A DNA stretch of 64,000 bases from Megamerina dolium (Eukaryota > Arthropoda > Insecta > Diptera > Megamerinidae): the NCBI GenBank assembly GCA_963854835.1, contig OY978525.1, positions 122,295,740 to 122,359,739 of the forward strand. The letters run 5' to 3'. Shown here in pieces: positions 48,901 through 61,895 of this stretch. The notes beneath the pieces are model-generated. The model searched no databases, was not told the DNA's origin, and was given only the letters and a program-made list of their open reading frames with translations. A program made the position numbers and the translations under genes. The stretch's first letter is position 1; every line of letters begins with the position of its first letter.

Positions 48901-49804
48901 AATTTCTTGCAGTTTGTAGTTAATTGTCTTCTGGAATTCTCCAATGAAGTTTTCTTGGCGAGACGAACCTTCTTGAATTTCCATACGCAATTCAGCCGAA
49001 TGTTCTTGCAGCTTGGAGTCAATGCGAGACGCATTTCCTTGAATTTCCGTACGTAATTCAGCCGAATGTTCTTGTAGCTGTTGTTGTTGCTGCAGCATCA
49101 TGGTTTTCATGAAATCCATGAGTTACTCGAATCTATTTTGCTTTCTTCCTCAGCGTGCACAACTGCTTTTATATCGGCTTCCTCGAAGAACTCATGTTCT
49201 TCTACATTAATTCCCTTAGCCTCCATAGCTTGCCTCAGCCTCACCAGCAGTTCCGCCTTTGCACCTGATGACGATAGATTCATCTCTACCAACAGCTTTT
49301 TAAGCTGGTCCACTTTTAGTTGGTCAATTTTCACCATCTTTACAGAATCCCACTTCTGACACCAATTGTTACGTTTTTATTCTGTGAGCGTTTAATTCTA
49401 TTTGAATTACCTTGTTCGATCACTGGATTCTGTTAATGATAACTGCAACACTTATTTTATACAACTATATACAGCACCAATTTATTTAATAATCTCTATT
49501 TACAATCAACTCTGCTTACAATCAACTATTTACAATAACACTTTAATGTACTAGCAACTTTTGCCTCTGTATAGATGTTTTCGCAGTCACGTTCGGAATT
49601 CGATTGATCCTCACTTCTCAACACTGGCTCTATTTATACTCTGTTGGCAACACCCCAGAATCTTCCTTTATCGAGATTCTTCTCTTCCTTTCTCGTTGGC
49701 TTGTTCTGGTTATCGTTTATTTCTTTTTGTTGACATTCGTTTCGATGCTGCCAATAGTGTCAGTCACAATAGTGATGAGTAACCAACTATCGATACTCGT
49801 TACA
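45953..49804 (-). mobile_element. Ty3/gypsy element copy 2, full ends but internally deleted
   Basis: Two 438-bp LTRs (45953-46390 and 49367-49804), each TGTTACG...CGTTACA, with a 4-bp target duplication ATAT (45949-45952, 49805-49808). The primer-binding site at 49345-49364 (minus, TGGTGTCAGAAGTGGGATTC) is complementary to the 3' end of tRNA-Leu and lies 2 bp inside the LTR. A polypurine tract sits inside the other LTR. The interior codes for Gag and integrase only; protease, RT and RNase H are deleted, so the copy is 3.85 kb long. The near-identical LTRs mean a recent insertion, and it must have been mobilised by another element's enzymes. Confidence 0.95.
46429..49337 (-). pseudogene. gypsy SAP-Gag-zinc knuckle-integrase chain
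   Basis: On the minus strand from 49337: a SAP-like N-terminus (VDQLKKLLVEMNLSSSGAK), then a 4-bp deletion near 49120 that shifts frame into 49119-47368. That frame has coiled coils, the Gag core (LKPPTFDGSTPFNIFKLQ) and two CX2CX4HX4C zinc knuckles (CFICDKRRHIARDC, CFICDQRVHMARNC). It then passes, about 120 residues later, straight into the integrase zinc domain (SSGGHLGITK). A TGG-to-TAG change at about 47369-47371 stops it. The rest of integrase (47343-46429) is open, with MDIAGPFP, LHSDQGRNFE and DGMVERFNRT. Copy 1 has TGG at the same place. Confidence 0.88.
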
Positions 49805-50039
49805 ATATATGTATAGATAAATTTTCTATAATCGATATTTCTTTGTTTGATTGTCATAATTTTAAACTCACTCTTGTTGACAAAGTGAGAGCGTTATCCA
49901 TTCGATAAATCCTAATAAATTGAATTCCTATTATCGATTTTTGAAATTGACGTATGCGAGTGAATTCTCAGTTCACGGAAATTAAAATTTTATCTCTAAT
50001 AATCCGTTAAAATATGAATATACCTATAAAAAAAATCCC

Positions 50040-51000
50040 AGGTGAAATCTAATACCTCCAGTGAGTTCATTTTCGAAGCAGATAATCTGATGCATTTCTG
50101 CCCAAAGTTCTATACAATTCCTGTTGAGAAACTAATTCCTCTCCTGAAGGCCAAGCTTGAAGATCTTTCCAGCTATTATAATGAAGTAAAATCTGCTTAT
50201 AGGAGTGTTGGGCTAACGGATAAGGACAAGCTGATTACTACTTTCAACTTGGTAGCAAGAAATAAAATGGAGCTCTGCCAGGAGCGCGTACACACAACAA
50301 AAGCTCAAATATTATATCATCACAAGGAGAAATTTCCTTATTTCTGCCACAGAGCAGGCAAATAATTCCGCTATTTCGTGTGATACCAAAATATTTTCCG
50401 GTGGCTATGAAGAATGGATGTCCTTCCGCGACATGTTTACGGCGATGTTCATTAACCACCTTAAACTCTCTTCTACTCGATACAAAACTGCCGGAAAAGC
50501 TGGAGCCATCGTGAAGCATTATGCGCTCAGTAATGAAAACTTTGAGTTGGCATGGAATGCGCTCAAATCCCGTTTTGAAAACGAGAGCATTCTTGTCGAT
50601 AAACAGATTAAAACTCCCTTGATTCTACCTCAAGTGAATCATGAACACAGTGAGGCAATTCAAAGACCGCAAACTACAATTAACAATTCTCTTCTCCGTC
50701 TTATCCTCTCATGGCGTCTCGACTGAGAACTGGGATCCGTTTCTGGTATATATTTGTTCTTCAAAACTGCCGAAGAATCCTTGGCCCTTTGGGAATAATA
50801 TCTAAGTTCCCACAGGATCTGCCAACATGGCAACAAATGGACGAATTCCTTACTCTGAGGTATGAAGTCGTAGAAAGAATCGATGGCGTCAAGTTGAATA
50901 AATCCGGATTTCTTCAATACCGGAGTTAGAACAGAACCCAAAACTTGTTTGAAGAAAGCAATCGGACATTCTCTTCCCTCTGCAATGCTGTTCACCCGCT
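50040..51000 (+). mobile_element. BEL/Pao Gag remnant
   Basis: Broken frames on the plus strand: LLKAKLEDLSSYYNEVKSAY near 50130-50200, then FSGGYEEWMSFRDMFTAMFI near 50395-50455, AGAIVKHYALSNENFELAWN and LKSRFENESILVDKQIK near 50500-50610. ALWE-like and LPTWQQMDEFLTLRYEV pieces follow near 50790-50870. This order is typical of Pao-type Gag (DUF1759 region). At least four frameshifts; no LTR pair found. Confidence 0.75.
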
Positions 51001-51027
51001 AAAATCGAAAGCACATCCTAATAGAGT

Positions 51028-51206
51028 TGATTAAATAAATTGTTGTTGCAATTATTATTGACAGAATACAGTGATCGAACAGGGTTGATTCGAGTAGAAT
51101 TAAACGCTCACAAAATAAAAAGGTAACAATATGTTTATTCACAAGTCAAAAGTCATAGCAAAGTTTGAGAGAAAACAAGAGTTAATAATTTAAAAATGGA
51201 AACCAT
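51028..51206 (+). mobile_element. gypsy LTR fragment joined to a MITE fragment
   Basis: 51028-51128 matches the first part of the gypsy LTR read from the opposite strand (GAATTAAACGCTCAC, GTAACA end). 51129-51206 matches the interior of the 8.7-kb MITE (GTTTGAGAGAAAACAAGAG). The LTR part has small deletions. Confidence 0.65.
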
Positions 51207-51483
51207 TCCATTTAGATTTAATTTAACTTGTTGCTGAATATACAACTATAAGTACATTTACACTTTTTCAAATATCAAACTGAAATTAATTAAGTGACAA
51301 CTAAATGAATCAATACTCAGAATTTTAATTTTGACAGCGCTTAACTGTCGTCCACCTCAATTCTGGTTATAGCTTAACTCTCCATAAAAGCGTTATGTAC
51401 AACATGGTTATTATTTGTGTTTTGTGTTAATAGAAACAATATTCTAAATCGGATTTTTATTTGTATAATCAATTCTTAATAAT

Positions 51484-54404
51484 ATGTTAAATGAAAACGA
51501 TATTCCCATACTTGAGCCTACAAAAGAGCAATTCAGCATTATTCATGCAATAGGAAAGGAGACTGTTCATAAAATATGCTCTGGACAAGTATGTCAGAAT
51601 GCCATATTAAACTAGACGATAAATACTTAAGGGTCACAAAACTCTATCATTAATTTAGGTGGTACTAAGCTTAGCAGTGGCTGTTAAGGAATTAGTAGAG
51701 AATGCAATTGATGCTGGCGCCACATTGGTGGAAGTGAAATTACGTGAACATGGCTTGGAGGGCATTGATGTGAGTGATAATGGTAGTGGTGTTGAGGAGC
51801 ATAATCTGGAGGGCATGAGTAAGTAAACATATTGTATATCCTTTCTGAAAACGTGACTTTGAAAATGACGATTTTCAAACAAGCTGCTAAGTATCATACA
51901 TCAAAATTGCGAGAATTTGTTGATTTACAAGAAGTGGAGACCTTTGGATTTCGTGGTGAAGCGCTTAGCTCATTATGTGCTGTTTCTAATATGACAATTG
52001 TAACACGGCACAAAAGCACCAATGTAGGTGAGGAATGAAATTATTTCTATAGCATGTATATTTGTTAATTACTTATTGAATTAAATTTTTTTGTTTCATC
52101 ATATTCAGGTATAAAAATCGAACTTGATCATGAGGGCAATATTAAGAGTCGTAAGTCGTGTGCACGTTCAGTTGGTACTACGGTCACATTGGCTAAGCTA
52201 TTTGTAACACTACCCGTTCGTAGGCGCGATTTTACGCGTAACATTAAAAGGGAATTCAATAAAGTGTATCAAATGCTTCAATCGTATTGCCTCGTTGCAA
52301 AGGGAGTCCGTATTATATGTAGCAATCAAACAGCCAAGAATAATAAGGCAATTGTAATGCAAACACACGGCGCTAATGATGTATTGACAAATATTGCAGC
52401 CGTATTTGGCCATAAGCAAGTCACGAGTATTGTGCCTATTAAATCATTTTCTGCCGATGAGCCTCTAACTATAGAAAGTCTTCGACAAAATGATGTGGCA
52501 GACGCAGACAATAGTATACAAGTTACTAGTGATGATATTGATCGTATAAATGCTGGGCAATTTAAATTAGAAGGTTATGTTTCTACTTGCAGTCATGGTG
52601 GAGGACGGTCGTCGAAGGATCGACAATTTTTCTACATTAACGATCGACCATGTGAACCTAAAAATGTAGGCATTGAGTAATTAATATACAACATTACAAC
52701 AATATACTTATGTATTCATCACTTCTTTTAGATTTCAAAAGTAATGAACGAAATCTACCATCGTTACAATATGCACCAATATCCATTCATTTACTTAAAT
52801 GTCATAACAGCACGTTCCGATGTAGATGTAAATTTGACGCCCGATAAACGATTACTATTGGTGCATAATGAGAGAATTCTTTTAATTGCCATTAAACAGG
52901 CTCTTCTCAAAACATTTGGAGCGATACCAGCTACATATACACTGCAAAATTCCACAGTAAGAAGTATGCTAGAATCAAATATAGACGAAAATGTTAACGA
53001 AGTTGGAAATGATGATGCCACAGAAGATGTTTCACAATTTATACCAATAAGTTCGTCGCAAAAATTTATACGAGTATTATCGCAATGGAAGCATACTGGT
53101 ACCACTATAGGTACAGCACCTGCGCTCTCTACAAAACGTAAATGCATTGATGAAATAACAGCACGTACTGCTAAATTAAAAAAAATGCAAGATTATCTAA
53201 ATAGAGAATACAATGGAGTGGACACAAACGATGAGTGCAAGATAGAAAGTTATACATCAGCATATCAATCTGAGGAACAGAGAGATTATAATGATAGTGT
53301 ATTGAATGTTGATAAGTTGCAAATGGAGTCGACAGGTTTGTTTTCTGATTGACGATTTATTAATAAACAGACGAATAATAATTCTAATATCTTTGTAGAA
53401 TATGATAATTTTGTTACAAACGAATTAAGCTCACATTCAGAAACCGACATTGTTGGACGGACAGATTGTAAAGTGATAGGTTCAAATAAATTACTTAAGG
53501 GTTATATAGAAACAAAACCGGTAGATACGGAGAAAGACGATGATGATGACGACGATGATATGTTTTCTTTAAATCATATACAATTAGACATAAAATCAAT
53601 TGAATTAGATGACAGCGCATCGGATAGTGAATGTGCCGTTGCACAAATATGCATATCTTTATCAGAGATTGAACAAAATGTCAAGACCGAAGAACAGCAC
53701 TTACAAGAGAAGCGAAAACGCTTCGGTCTGCGACGTTTACGCTTCAAAAGTGAAATCACTCCAAGCCAAAATCAAGATGCTGAAGCCGAACTCCAAAAGG
53801 AAATCACTAAAGATGCTTTCGCACAAATGAACATCTTGGGACAATTTAATTTAGGATTCATCATCACCAAACTGGATGGTGATCTCTTTATTGTGGATCA
53901 ACACGCTAGTGATGAGAAATTTAATTTCGAAACATTGCAACGCATCACGGTGCTAAAGAATCAACCACTAGCTGTGCCACAAACATTGGAAATGACCGCT
54001 GTAAATGAGATGATTCTGTTGAATCATTTGGATGTATTCGAGAAGAATGGATTTAAATTTGATATCAATCAAAATGGTAACTATAAAACAAATTCATATC
54101 TACCATCTTTGCGATAGTGTGACAAAGTGATTATTGTTGGTTCGTATTTTAAGCGTCTGCTACTAACAAAATTCGTTTGTTGGGAAAACCGTGTAGTAAA
54201 AATTGGGAGTTTGGTAAAGATGACATAGACGAATTGATTTTTATGTTACAAGATGCCCCTGAAGGCACCTCATGTCGTCCATCACGTATACGTGGAATGT
54301 TTGCCTCACGGGCGTGTCGTAAATCAGTAATGATTGGACAGGCCCTAAATCGAGCTACAATGAAGAAACTAGTGACACAAATGGGGCAAATTGATCAACC
54401 ATGG
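51484..54404 (+). CDS. Pms2: Pms2 mismatch-repair protein (terminal exon not found)
   Basis: The MutL-alpha subunit that pairs with Mlh1 and nicks the unrepaired strand. The exons are 51484-51588, 51659-51818, 51884-52027, 52109-52665, 52732-53335, 53399-54076 and 54154-54404. All phases fit, giving 833 codons with no stop. The N-terminal GHKL ATPase shows [20 protein letters not shown] and [14 protein letters not shown], and TLPVRRRDF follows. A variable acidic linker comes next. The C-terminal endonuclease has [12 protein letters not shown] near residue 690 and [20 protein letters not shown]. The last exon found ends at QIDQPW before GTGAGT. Family members then continue with a C-P-H-G-R-P metal-binding block, which I cannot find before the transporter begins at 54873. 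Short introns (63-81 bp) are fly-like. The start ATG is the first in the exon and matches the family. Confidence 0.93.
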
Positions 54405-54421
54405 GTGAGTTATTATTTATT

Positions 54422-54860
<439 letters not shown>

Positions 54861-54872
54861 TAACAATAAGTA

Positions 54873-56790
54873 TTACGTTTTACGTAATGACCGAAATCCT
54901 TTGATCATTAGTGGTGCTACTTCGGATGGATCACGTCCCCTCGTCTCAGGAAGATAAAATCGTGTGAGCAGGAAAAGTAGAATACATGCTATCGCACTTG
55001 GGAGAAAAACAAATGAACCCCAAATGATCTGCAAACTGGGAAATGTTATCCCTATAACGAAGTTACAGCACCAGGAAGAAAGGCTGCCCATTGCCATTGC
55101 CACTGATCGTGATTGAATCTCAAAAAGTTCTGCAAATTATTGTAATAAGGAATGTAAACCATTGGATATAAGTAAGTGTCTACTAACCAGAACCAATAAA
55201 AAATGGTATTGGCCCGAGACCAAATTGATAAAAAAATATGTATAGGAAAATACATGCAATACAGCCGATTGCAAACCAATCAACGGATTCCTGCAAATAT
55301 TTATATTTTTATAGCAATCACAAACAATGCAATGTTTAAAAAACTCACTATAAAATGCAGCAGCACTACAAAAGACAATAAGAAGAAACCACAGAAAAAT
55401 GTTGACAGCAGCATTAACGGACGGCGATTTATTTTAGCCATTAACATTGGACCCAACAGTGAGACTGCCAAATTTAAAGAACCTGCACCTAAATTTGCCC
55501 ATTCTGCGGCCTGCACAGATAGACCAGCTTTACGGAATATCGACACTGAATAGTAGAATATCTATATAAGATTATGGATAATATGAACAATCACACTCAA
55601 TACTCAATTCAATATTAATTACCGCGTTTATGCCAGACAACTGTTGACCACCCTGAAAGGAACAAACAATGAACATAGGCAACAAGAGTTTTGGATCCTT
55701 TAGAACTTCACCAAAAGTGTAGACTTGAGCTTTTACATCAGCGGCCTCCAATTCCATTTCTTCCATCTCCTTTGTTATCATTTCTATTACAATGGCACCG
55801 CGCAATTGTTTCAACTGTTTACAGGCCTCCTCTTTATCACCCTTAACCACATACAGCCACTTGGGGCTTTCGGGATAATACCTTAACGGTAGATAGCATA
55901 CGATAACCAGTATTACATAGAAACTTATAGCCACATGCCAATTCGCCGAGGAACCGAAGATGCTCCGTAAACTGAAGATTTGTCCAACTACCACGCCCGC
56001 TGTGAAACCGACTCCGCAAAATACACCCAGTGTGCCTCGAAGTGATAACGGTGCCACCTCACTGAGATACATAGGAAGACAGGTCATTGTTAGACCAGAT
56101 GCTAGACCAACAATAAAACGAGCAATCAGCAACATTGCAACTGAGTTTAAGGCACGACAAAAATAGAAGAATAAAGCGCCAACAACGAAGAGTAACCCGC
56201 AAATTTTAAAGCTTCCTTTCCTAAATGACAATACAAGTATAACGATAAAGAATAGCACTATGATTATTGAAGGTAGCTCTCATACCTGCCATATTTATTT
56301 GCTGCCGATGCGCCAGTAAATGAACCAACTGCACCGCCTAAAAGGAATATCGACACAATGATCGACCATAATATTTCTATACTTGAATGACTTAAATGAA
56401 GATTATATTGTTCTATTAAAGTTTCGTTGCACCAGTGACGCATAAGCTGAAATATATATTATTTTGCAGTGAAGCACTTGCCATAATGAGTAGAAATTCA
56501 CACTTACTACGGCCGGACTATTCATTACACCTATGCAATAACCTGCTGGTACAGCAGAACCCAATGTGGATGCGTAACCAACAAACGCTAATGGCCTTGT
56601 CCAGTGTGGCTTCTGTTATAAATGGGTTGCGTGAGGCGTGAAATATTCATGAAATACCGACCAAAATAAGACTTTGGTTACGTACCTCTACTAATGGTGT
56701 TCGCTGCTCTCCCAGTATTTGTTCTGATTTGTTATGAGTTACAATAGTTGTCATCTCTTCCTCTACTTGAAATTTAATTTGTTCGTTCAT
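54873..56790 (-). CDS. SLC2/GLUT-like sugar transporter
   Basis: A major-facilitator hexose transporter of the plasma membrane. The exons, 5' to 3', are 56790-56686, 56612-56508, 56446-56286, 56220-55623, 55561-55349, 55290-55188 and 55129-54873; phases fit, giving 513 aa. Signature pieces are a first-helix [30 protein letters not shown] (loop 2-3), [10 protein letters not shown] then [29 protein letters not shown] (helix 7), GLGPIPFF (helix 10) and the C-terminal PETRGR. These are GLUT-family landmarks, including the QQLSGIN substrate motif. The two-helix-bundle order is complete, so it is probably functional. The stop lies about 20 bp before the (TA)n region shared with the Pms2 3' end, so the two genes converge. 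The nearest Drosophila relative (possibly CG8249-like) is not certain. Confidence 0.92.
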
Positions 56791-57069
56791 TTTTTTAAAT
56801 TGAATGTAAAATTAAATTTTAAATTTTCCTCTTCTAAGGTCGTAATTGAACACCACACGTTCTATAGTACTTATGAATGTAATATTTCTAATGGAATGAC
56901 TTGGAACATTTAACTACATATGTAAATAGCTGAACATTTTCTGCTGATAATAGTTTAGTGTTTGCTACATACTTACATAGCTACATCATAATCTCAAGTT
57001 TATTGAGATACAGATTGCAAATATTTACAAGATTATACGATTTGATTTTATAAGCAACAGTATAATTTT

Positions 57070-59340
57070 CATTAGCAAGGTCATATTAAGGGTTGTTGAG
57101 GTATAGGAGTACTACTGGTATACGCTACGCCTATAAAATCTCATCCAGTCTGATTACTCTTAAAAATATTAAAATCAAATATGATTCCAGGGGTTTAGTG
57201 TGCTGTGCATCAGATCTCCACAGCTACCTAATATGTGCTCTGTTGGCTCGGTTTCTCCATTGCAAAATCTGGCTTACGAGGAGTGCCTATCTCTTTTGTA
57301 TTTCTTGTTCTCTTAATACTCTTGTTCCTATACCACAATAAGGTTCTGGGCCAATAATAATTGTGGAGGCTCTTTTTCTGACGAGCTCGTCAGCAAGTTC
57401 ATTACCCTGAATTCCTATGAGTCCAGGGACCCAGCAGAGACTGATTTTGATGTTCTTCCCTAGTTGATTTAGTTTCTGTAGACAGTCCCATGAACTTTTG
57501 TAGTTTGTATCAAGATCAATCTGCGTAGATATATCAATGGCAAGAATCTATGTTTGAAAACCCCTTGAGTAATTACCCATGGGTTTTGAGTATTTGGATC
57601 TAAGTTCATATATCCCCGCCCCAGTGCCACTTTCGGTCTTTGACCCGACCCGTCAGTGTACCAAATAAGTGTGTGTTCCTTCAAGCAGTAAGCAGACTTT
57701 ATGTTAATCCATACCTTTTTACATATAACTTAGTTCTACCGGAATGCGTTTTTTCGAAATTAAATTACTTACTTGTTTTGTCCTGTGGAAAATCAAATAG
57801 AGAGTTTTTGTAAGGGATCCTTAAGTCCAACACCCCTCTAACAGGCCCGGCCCTCGTTTTATCTCCAGCCATTGTTATTAAAGTTACTTGCCTTTGAAAT
57901 TACCACAGAGGCAGCTTTTGCATGATGGACATTAACCTGGACGCCTTTGACACTTGATCCATTATATATTTAGCGGAGAAGTTAGTGTAGATGTGCTGTT
58001 GCCTGCTGCCGCTTTGCAGCAACTTCTCTTTCTAGGTAGGATCTTCTAAATTAAGGATGTTAGTGCATCTCATTTCGCTGTTTGCTTGAGGTATGGATTC
58101 TGTTCCTATCAAATGCGATGTACTTGGTACAGATACCACGGGAGCCGAGTAGCTCTCCTTTTGCTGGTCCTTAGCAATGCTATGGAGTGCAATTTTGCCA
58201 AATCTGTAGTTAATGGTGCTGCACGACTTTTTGATGGTAGTGAACGGCTGCTTATCAATGCCAAGAGTGATAAGGTGCCCATTACCATAATTTAATTTGA
58301 TTTTAAAGGCCTTCCAGAGGGGCGTATATAAGCCCTCGTTTTGAGCAGTAATCAATGCTATAATCTCGCCGTCTGGCTAGAACTTCTTCGAAGGAAGATA
58401 GATACCATAAGCTCTTTGTACTTCATCTTCAGAGCTACCATTGGTCCCTTTCCATGCTGATAGCCTAGGAGCCTCCTGTCTGAGCTATTAAGCAGTCTGC
58501 ATATCCTTGCAGTCGACGAGTAAATATCCCAGTCGGAAGTGGATGCCTTCAAATATTAGTTTGTGGTTCCAATTTTTCACCACCTCAATAAGGATCACTT
58601 CTTCTAGAACAGTGAGATCCGTGTTGGTAAGATTCACCACAGGGTAATCTTTAGGTGGCACTGCCATTGATACGTCTGCATAGCTTTGCTTGCAGTTCTC
58701 GCCGATGCTCTGGTGCTTTTCTCATTAAGCCTAGGCCTCTTGCCTCCTGCCATTTGTAGTGGTGTTAAGGCTTCGCTGTTTCCTTTGCCCTGCTGTTGGC
58801 AGCCTTGTGCTCTTCCAAGTTCTTCCTGCCATCCTTTTGTTCTAGCCCTTTTTCACGGTATCTCAGGTACCACGTGTAGCTCCAATAATCCCTTTCTTTA
58901 GTTACCTTTAGGGGATCTTCGATACTCGTCGGGTTTCCTGACATCGAGACTTTGGCTTATAATTTGCTGTTGCAAGTCGTATTATTTTCTCATCCAATTT
59001 AGACAGCACGGTTGCATTGCCGTGTTGGTGTTTAGCTGCATCCGTATTTTTTGTAGAACAATTAGGTGCAGCTCCGCTTTGTAACTCTGGTTTCGTAGTG
59101 TGGTTGATGCTAATGCACCAGTCCTCAGTGATTGGCCTTTATTGTCGGCAGTCTCCTTTTCCGTCGTATGTGTCTTGCGCTGAAGCAAATTCTTAATGCT
59201 CCTGTTGGTAGGAGCTGCACTACGCAAGCTGTCATTACATACTCATGCTTCATTTGGCCATTTGGCTACCCGCCTGAGCAGATTAAGCGGTCTCCAATTA
59301 TTCTTCGGTACATAGCCAGATTTGACCGGGAGTTCTCAGA
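57070..59340 (-). mobile_element. decayed LINE (ORF1-like and RNase H remnants)
   Basis: On the minus strand 57470-57720 has LIWYTDGSGQRPKVALGRG, an RNase H-like motif. A stretch further downstream in its sense (57100-57400) looks like the tail of the RNase H domain. 58080-59230 holds broken ORF1-like frames (GTLITLGIDK, then DWDIYSSTARICRLL). Stops are frequent. The order and richness of GC compared with neighbours fit a LINE inserted between the transporter and GRWD1 genes. Confidence 0.5.
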
Positions 59341-59751
59341 GAGCTCAATAATATTGTGCCACTTTTCTTTTGCAAAGTTGGGTTGAGGCTGGTATTGCGG
59401 TGGCTGCGCTTATTATAGTCACTGCACCTGTGAAGTTGAAAACAGCGATGATAATATCGACAACCTGGAACAGTTGGCTATGAAAGTTGTATTGCAATCT
59501 CTGTAATTGCGTAGACCGGAGTATATTCTTTGGTGATACCAGTTGGCACAATTATTTCGGTTCGCCAGAATAGCATAGCGATGTATACGACGTGTAGTTA
59601 AAGTTCTAACTGCTGTTTTTATGGCGCTGTTTCTGTATAGCTCTGGGTAGTTGTTTACCCACCCTGTACTATTGTAACCTCGAATATTCATTTTCAAAAT
59701 TGTGTAATTCAGTATCAATATCGAACTCATATCACCCCACATAAATTTAAA

Positions 59752-59911
<160 letters not shown>

Positions 59912-60147
59912 TTTTTTTTTTTTCTAATTTCGGTATCTTCATTTGCAGAATTGTCCTCACGGAAGACCAACCATGCGACATCTCATTAATGTTGATATGT
60001 TATTGGGACCAATGAAAGCAGACAAACAAATTTTAATATAGGAGAGATATGCAGCAGTGCTTATTTAATTTTTATTTATAAAATAGTGTTTTGAGTTTAC
60101 TTATAAAATGAAAAAATATTAATCAACTTTTCGTTTTTTAATTTTAT

Positions 60148-61613
60148 TTAAACACTAATAGTGCGAAATATATTAAAACCACTGTGCGCCGTAGAAAGAA
60201 TGACACCGGGTAATTGTGGATGCCAATGCAATTCTTTAATCTCCTTTTGTCCTTGGTGAATGAAAAGTAATTGAGGTGGTAATTTGTTGATTTCGTCTTC
60301 ATTTTTCGATTGTATTTGTTTGTCTTCTACATCTTGATCTCTTTCTATAGCCAAATCCCAAAGTGCTATTTGGTTATCATCACCACCAGAAGCTAGCACT
60401 GTCGCATCGCATGGATTCCACTCAACAGTGGTTATATGATCACTGTGGTGTTTGAATGTAGCAATAGGCTTTTGATCTTGGAATTGACGTAAATCCCATA
60501 TGTGTAGAAAACCATCATCGCCTCCACTAGCGATAAACGGTTCGTTGCGGTTCCAAGATATAACATTAATATCGCTCAGGTGAGCATTGTCACTAGTAAG
60601 CATACATGCCTTTTGTGGCGGTGCGCGACAATCCCATATACGTATGGATTTATCCACTGAACAAGATGCAAGTACACTGCGTTCATTGGGACTCCATTGC
60701 AAATCCTCAACTGATGCCGTGTGCCCAACTAAAGGACGTTGATCTACTTTCCATGTGCCATCGTCTAGTGGCGACCAAATATGTATATCACATCTAAAGA
60801 AAAAAGTAAAATGATCACACTATTAAATAATTCATTACATTTATTTGTCAAACATGGCACTTACTTGCAATCACCTGTAGCTAATACACCTTCAGCACAA
60901 GGACTCCAGTCGACAGCAAAACCTTCTTGCTGATGGCCACTAAATGTGTACTCAGGTCGAATAGGAACGTTTGCAACTTCGCTTTCATATTGTTTTAGTA
61001 ATTGCACGTCCTCGACGGCTTGAAGTTGTTTCGACAAGTTCCAGATATTCACTCGACCTAGTTCACTCCATGAAGCTGCATATACGTTATTACCCAAACG
61101 ACGTGCACGCACACGATTCACACAACCCGGGTGCTTAATCAATGCACATACCATTTCTGGTTTCTTCATTTCATCTCTCTGCGACTCATATTGATTATCA
61201 TGGAACTCATCATTTTCATCACTGTCTTCGTCTCCCTCTTGTGTTTTATGCAAATTATGCATTTTCATAACAATCAAATTGTTGATATGCGTTTTCGCTG
61301 CTTGCGTGCCTGCCACCATATATGATGTTAATGGAAAAGTCTCACGACTATTACCCAGCTCATCGGGTATAATATCAAAGCTAAGACAGGGTGCACCCGT
61401 AGATGCTTGATGTAACATAACATATGCTGAATCATCACAAACTAGTTCTTCGTCTTCATCTAATGGTTTTCCCGGTAGGTAGACCTCATTTGCATCCATT
61501 TCAGCATCACCCTTTGTTGATTCGTCATCAGTACTGTCTCCTATTTCACTTCCGTCATTACCTTCATCGTCTTCAGCTTCGATAATTTCCATATTAAGAT
61601 CTTCGTTTTCCAT
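60148..61613 (-). CDS. l(2)09851: GRWD1-type WD40 ribosome-biogenesis protein
   Basis: A nucleolar glutamate-rich WD-repeat protein; human GRWD1 takes part in ribosome biogenesis and binds Cdt1 and MCM proteins at origins. The exons are 61613-60865 and 60793-60148 (phase 2 joint D-C-K|C-D-I), giving 464 aa versus 446 in human. Residues 1-50 are acidic (EAEDDEGNDG). CAF1C-type N-terminal features are YVMLHQASTGAPCLSFD and YMVAGTQA. Five or more WD repeats follow: VDWSPCAEGVLATGDC, VDQRPLVGHTASVEDLQWSP, ASGGDDGFLHIWDLRQF, TVEWNPCDATVLASGGDD and LHWHPQLPGVILSTAHSGF. The C-terminus IFRTISV matches the human end. The stop overlaps an AATAAA at 60143-60148. The symbol is assigned by similarity to the Drosophila GRWD1 homologue. 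Confidence 0.93.
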
Positions 61614-61895
61614 TTTTTCAAAATTTCTATAAATACGACGTGCTTATGTACCATACAATACGCTTGGATTGAAGTTTTATTTACCAACAAGTGCATTCTG
61701 TGCGGCATTGTCATTCAAAAATTATTCCTTCAAAAAAATAGCAGCACAACCAGAACAAACGCCTACGGCGCAGCGTTACTTTGCGCCACGCAACTATCTT
61801 TTTCTTTGTACCTAAATCAATACGCTGCGCCAAATATTCATTTTATTCGTTACAATGCAATAATAACGTAGAGTAAGCTCAGAGATAACACAATA

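Noticed and set aside
55203..55553. Plus-strand frame within the transporter
   Set aside because: It is antisense to transporter exons 5 and 6, which have clear GLUT motifs and fitting splice phases.
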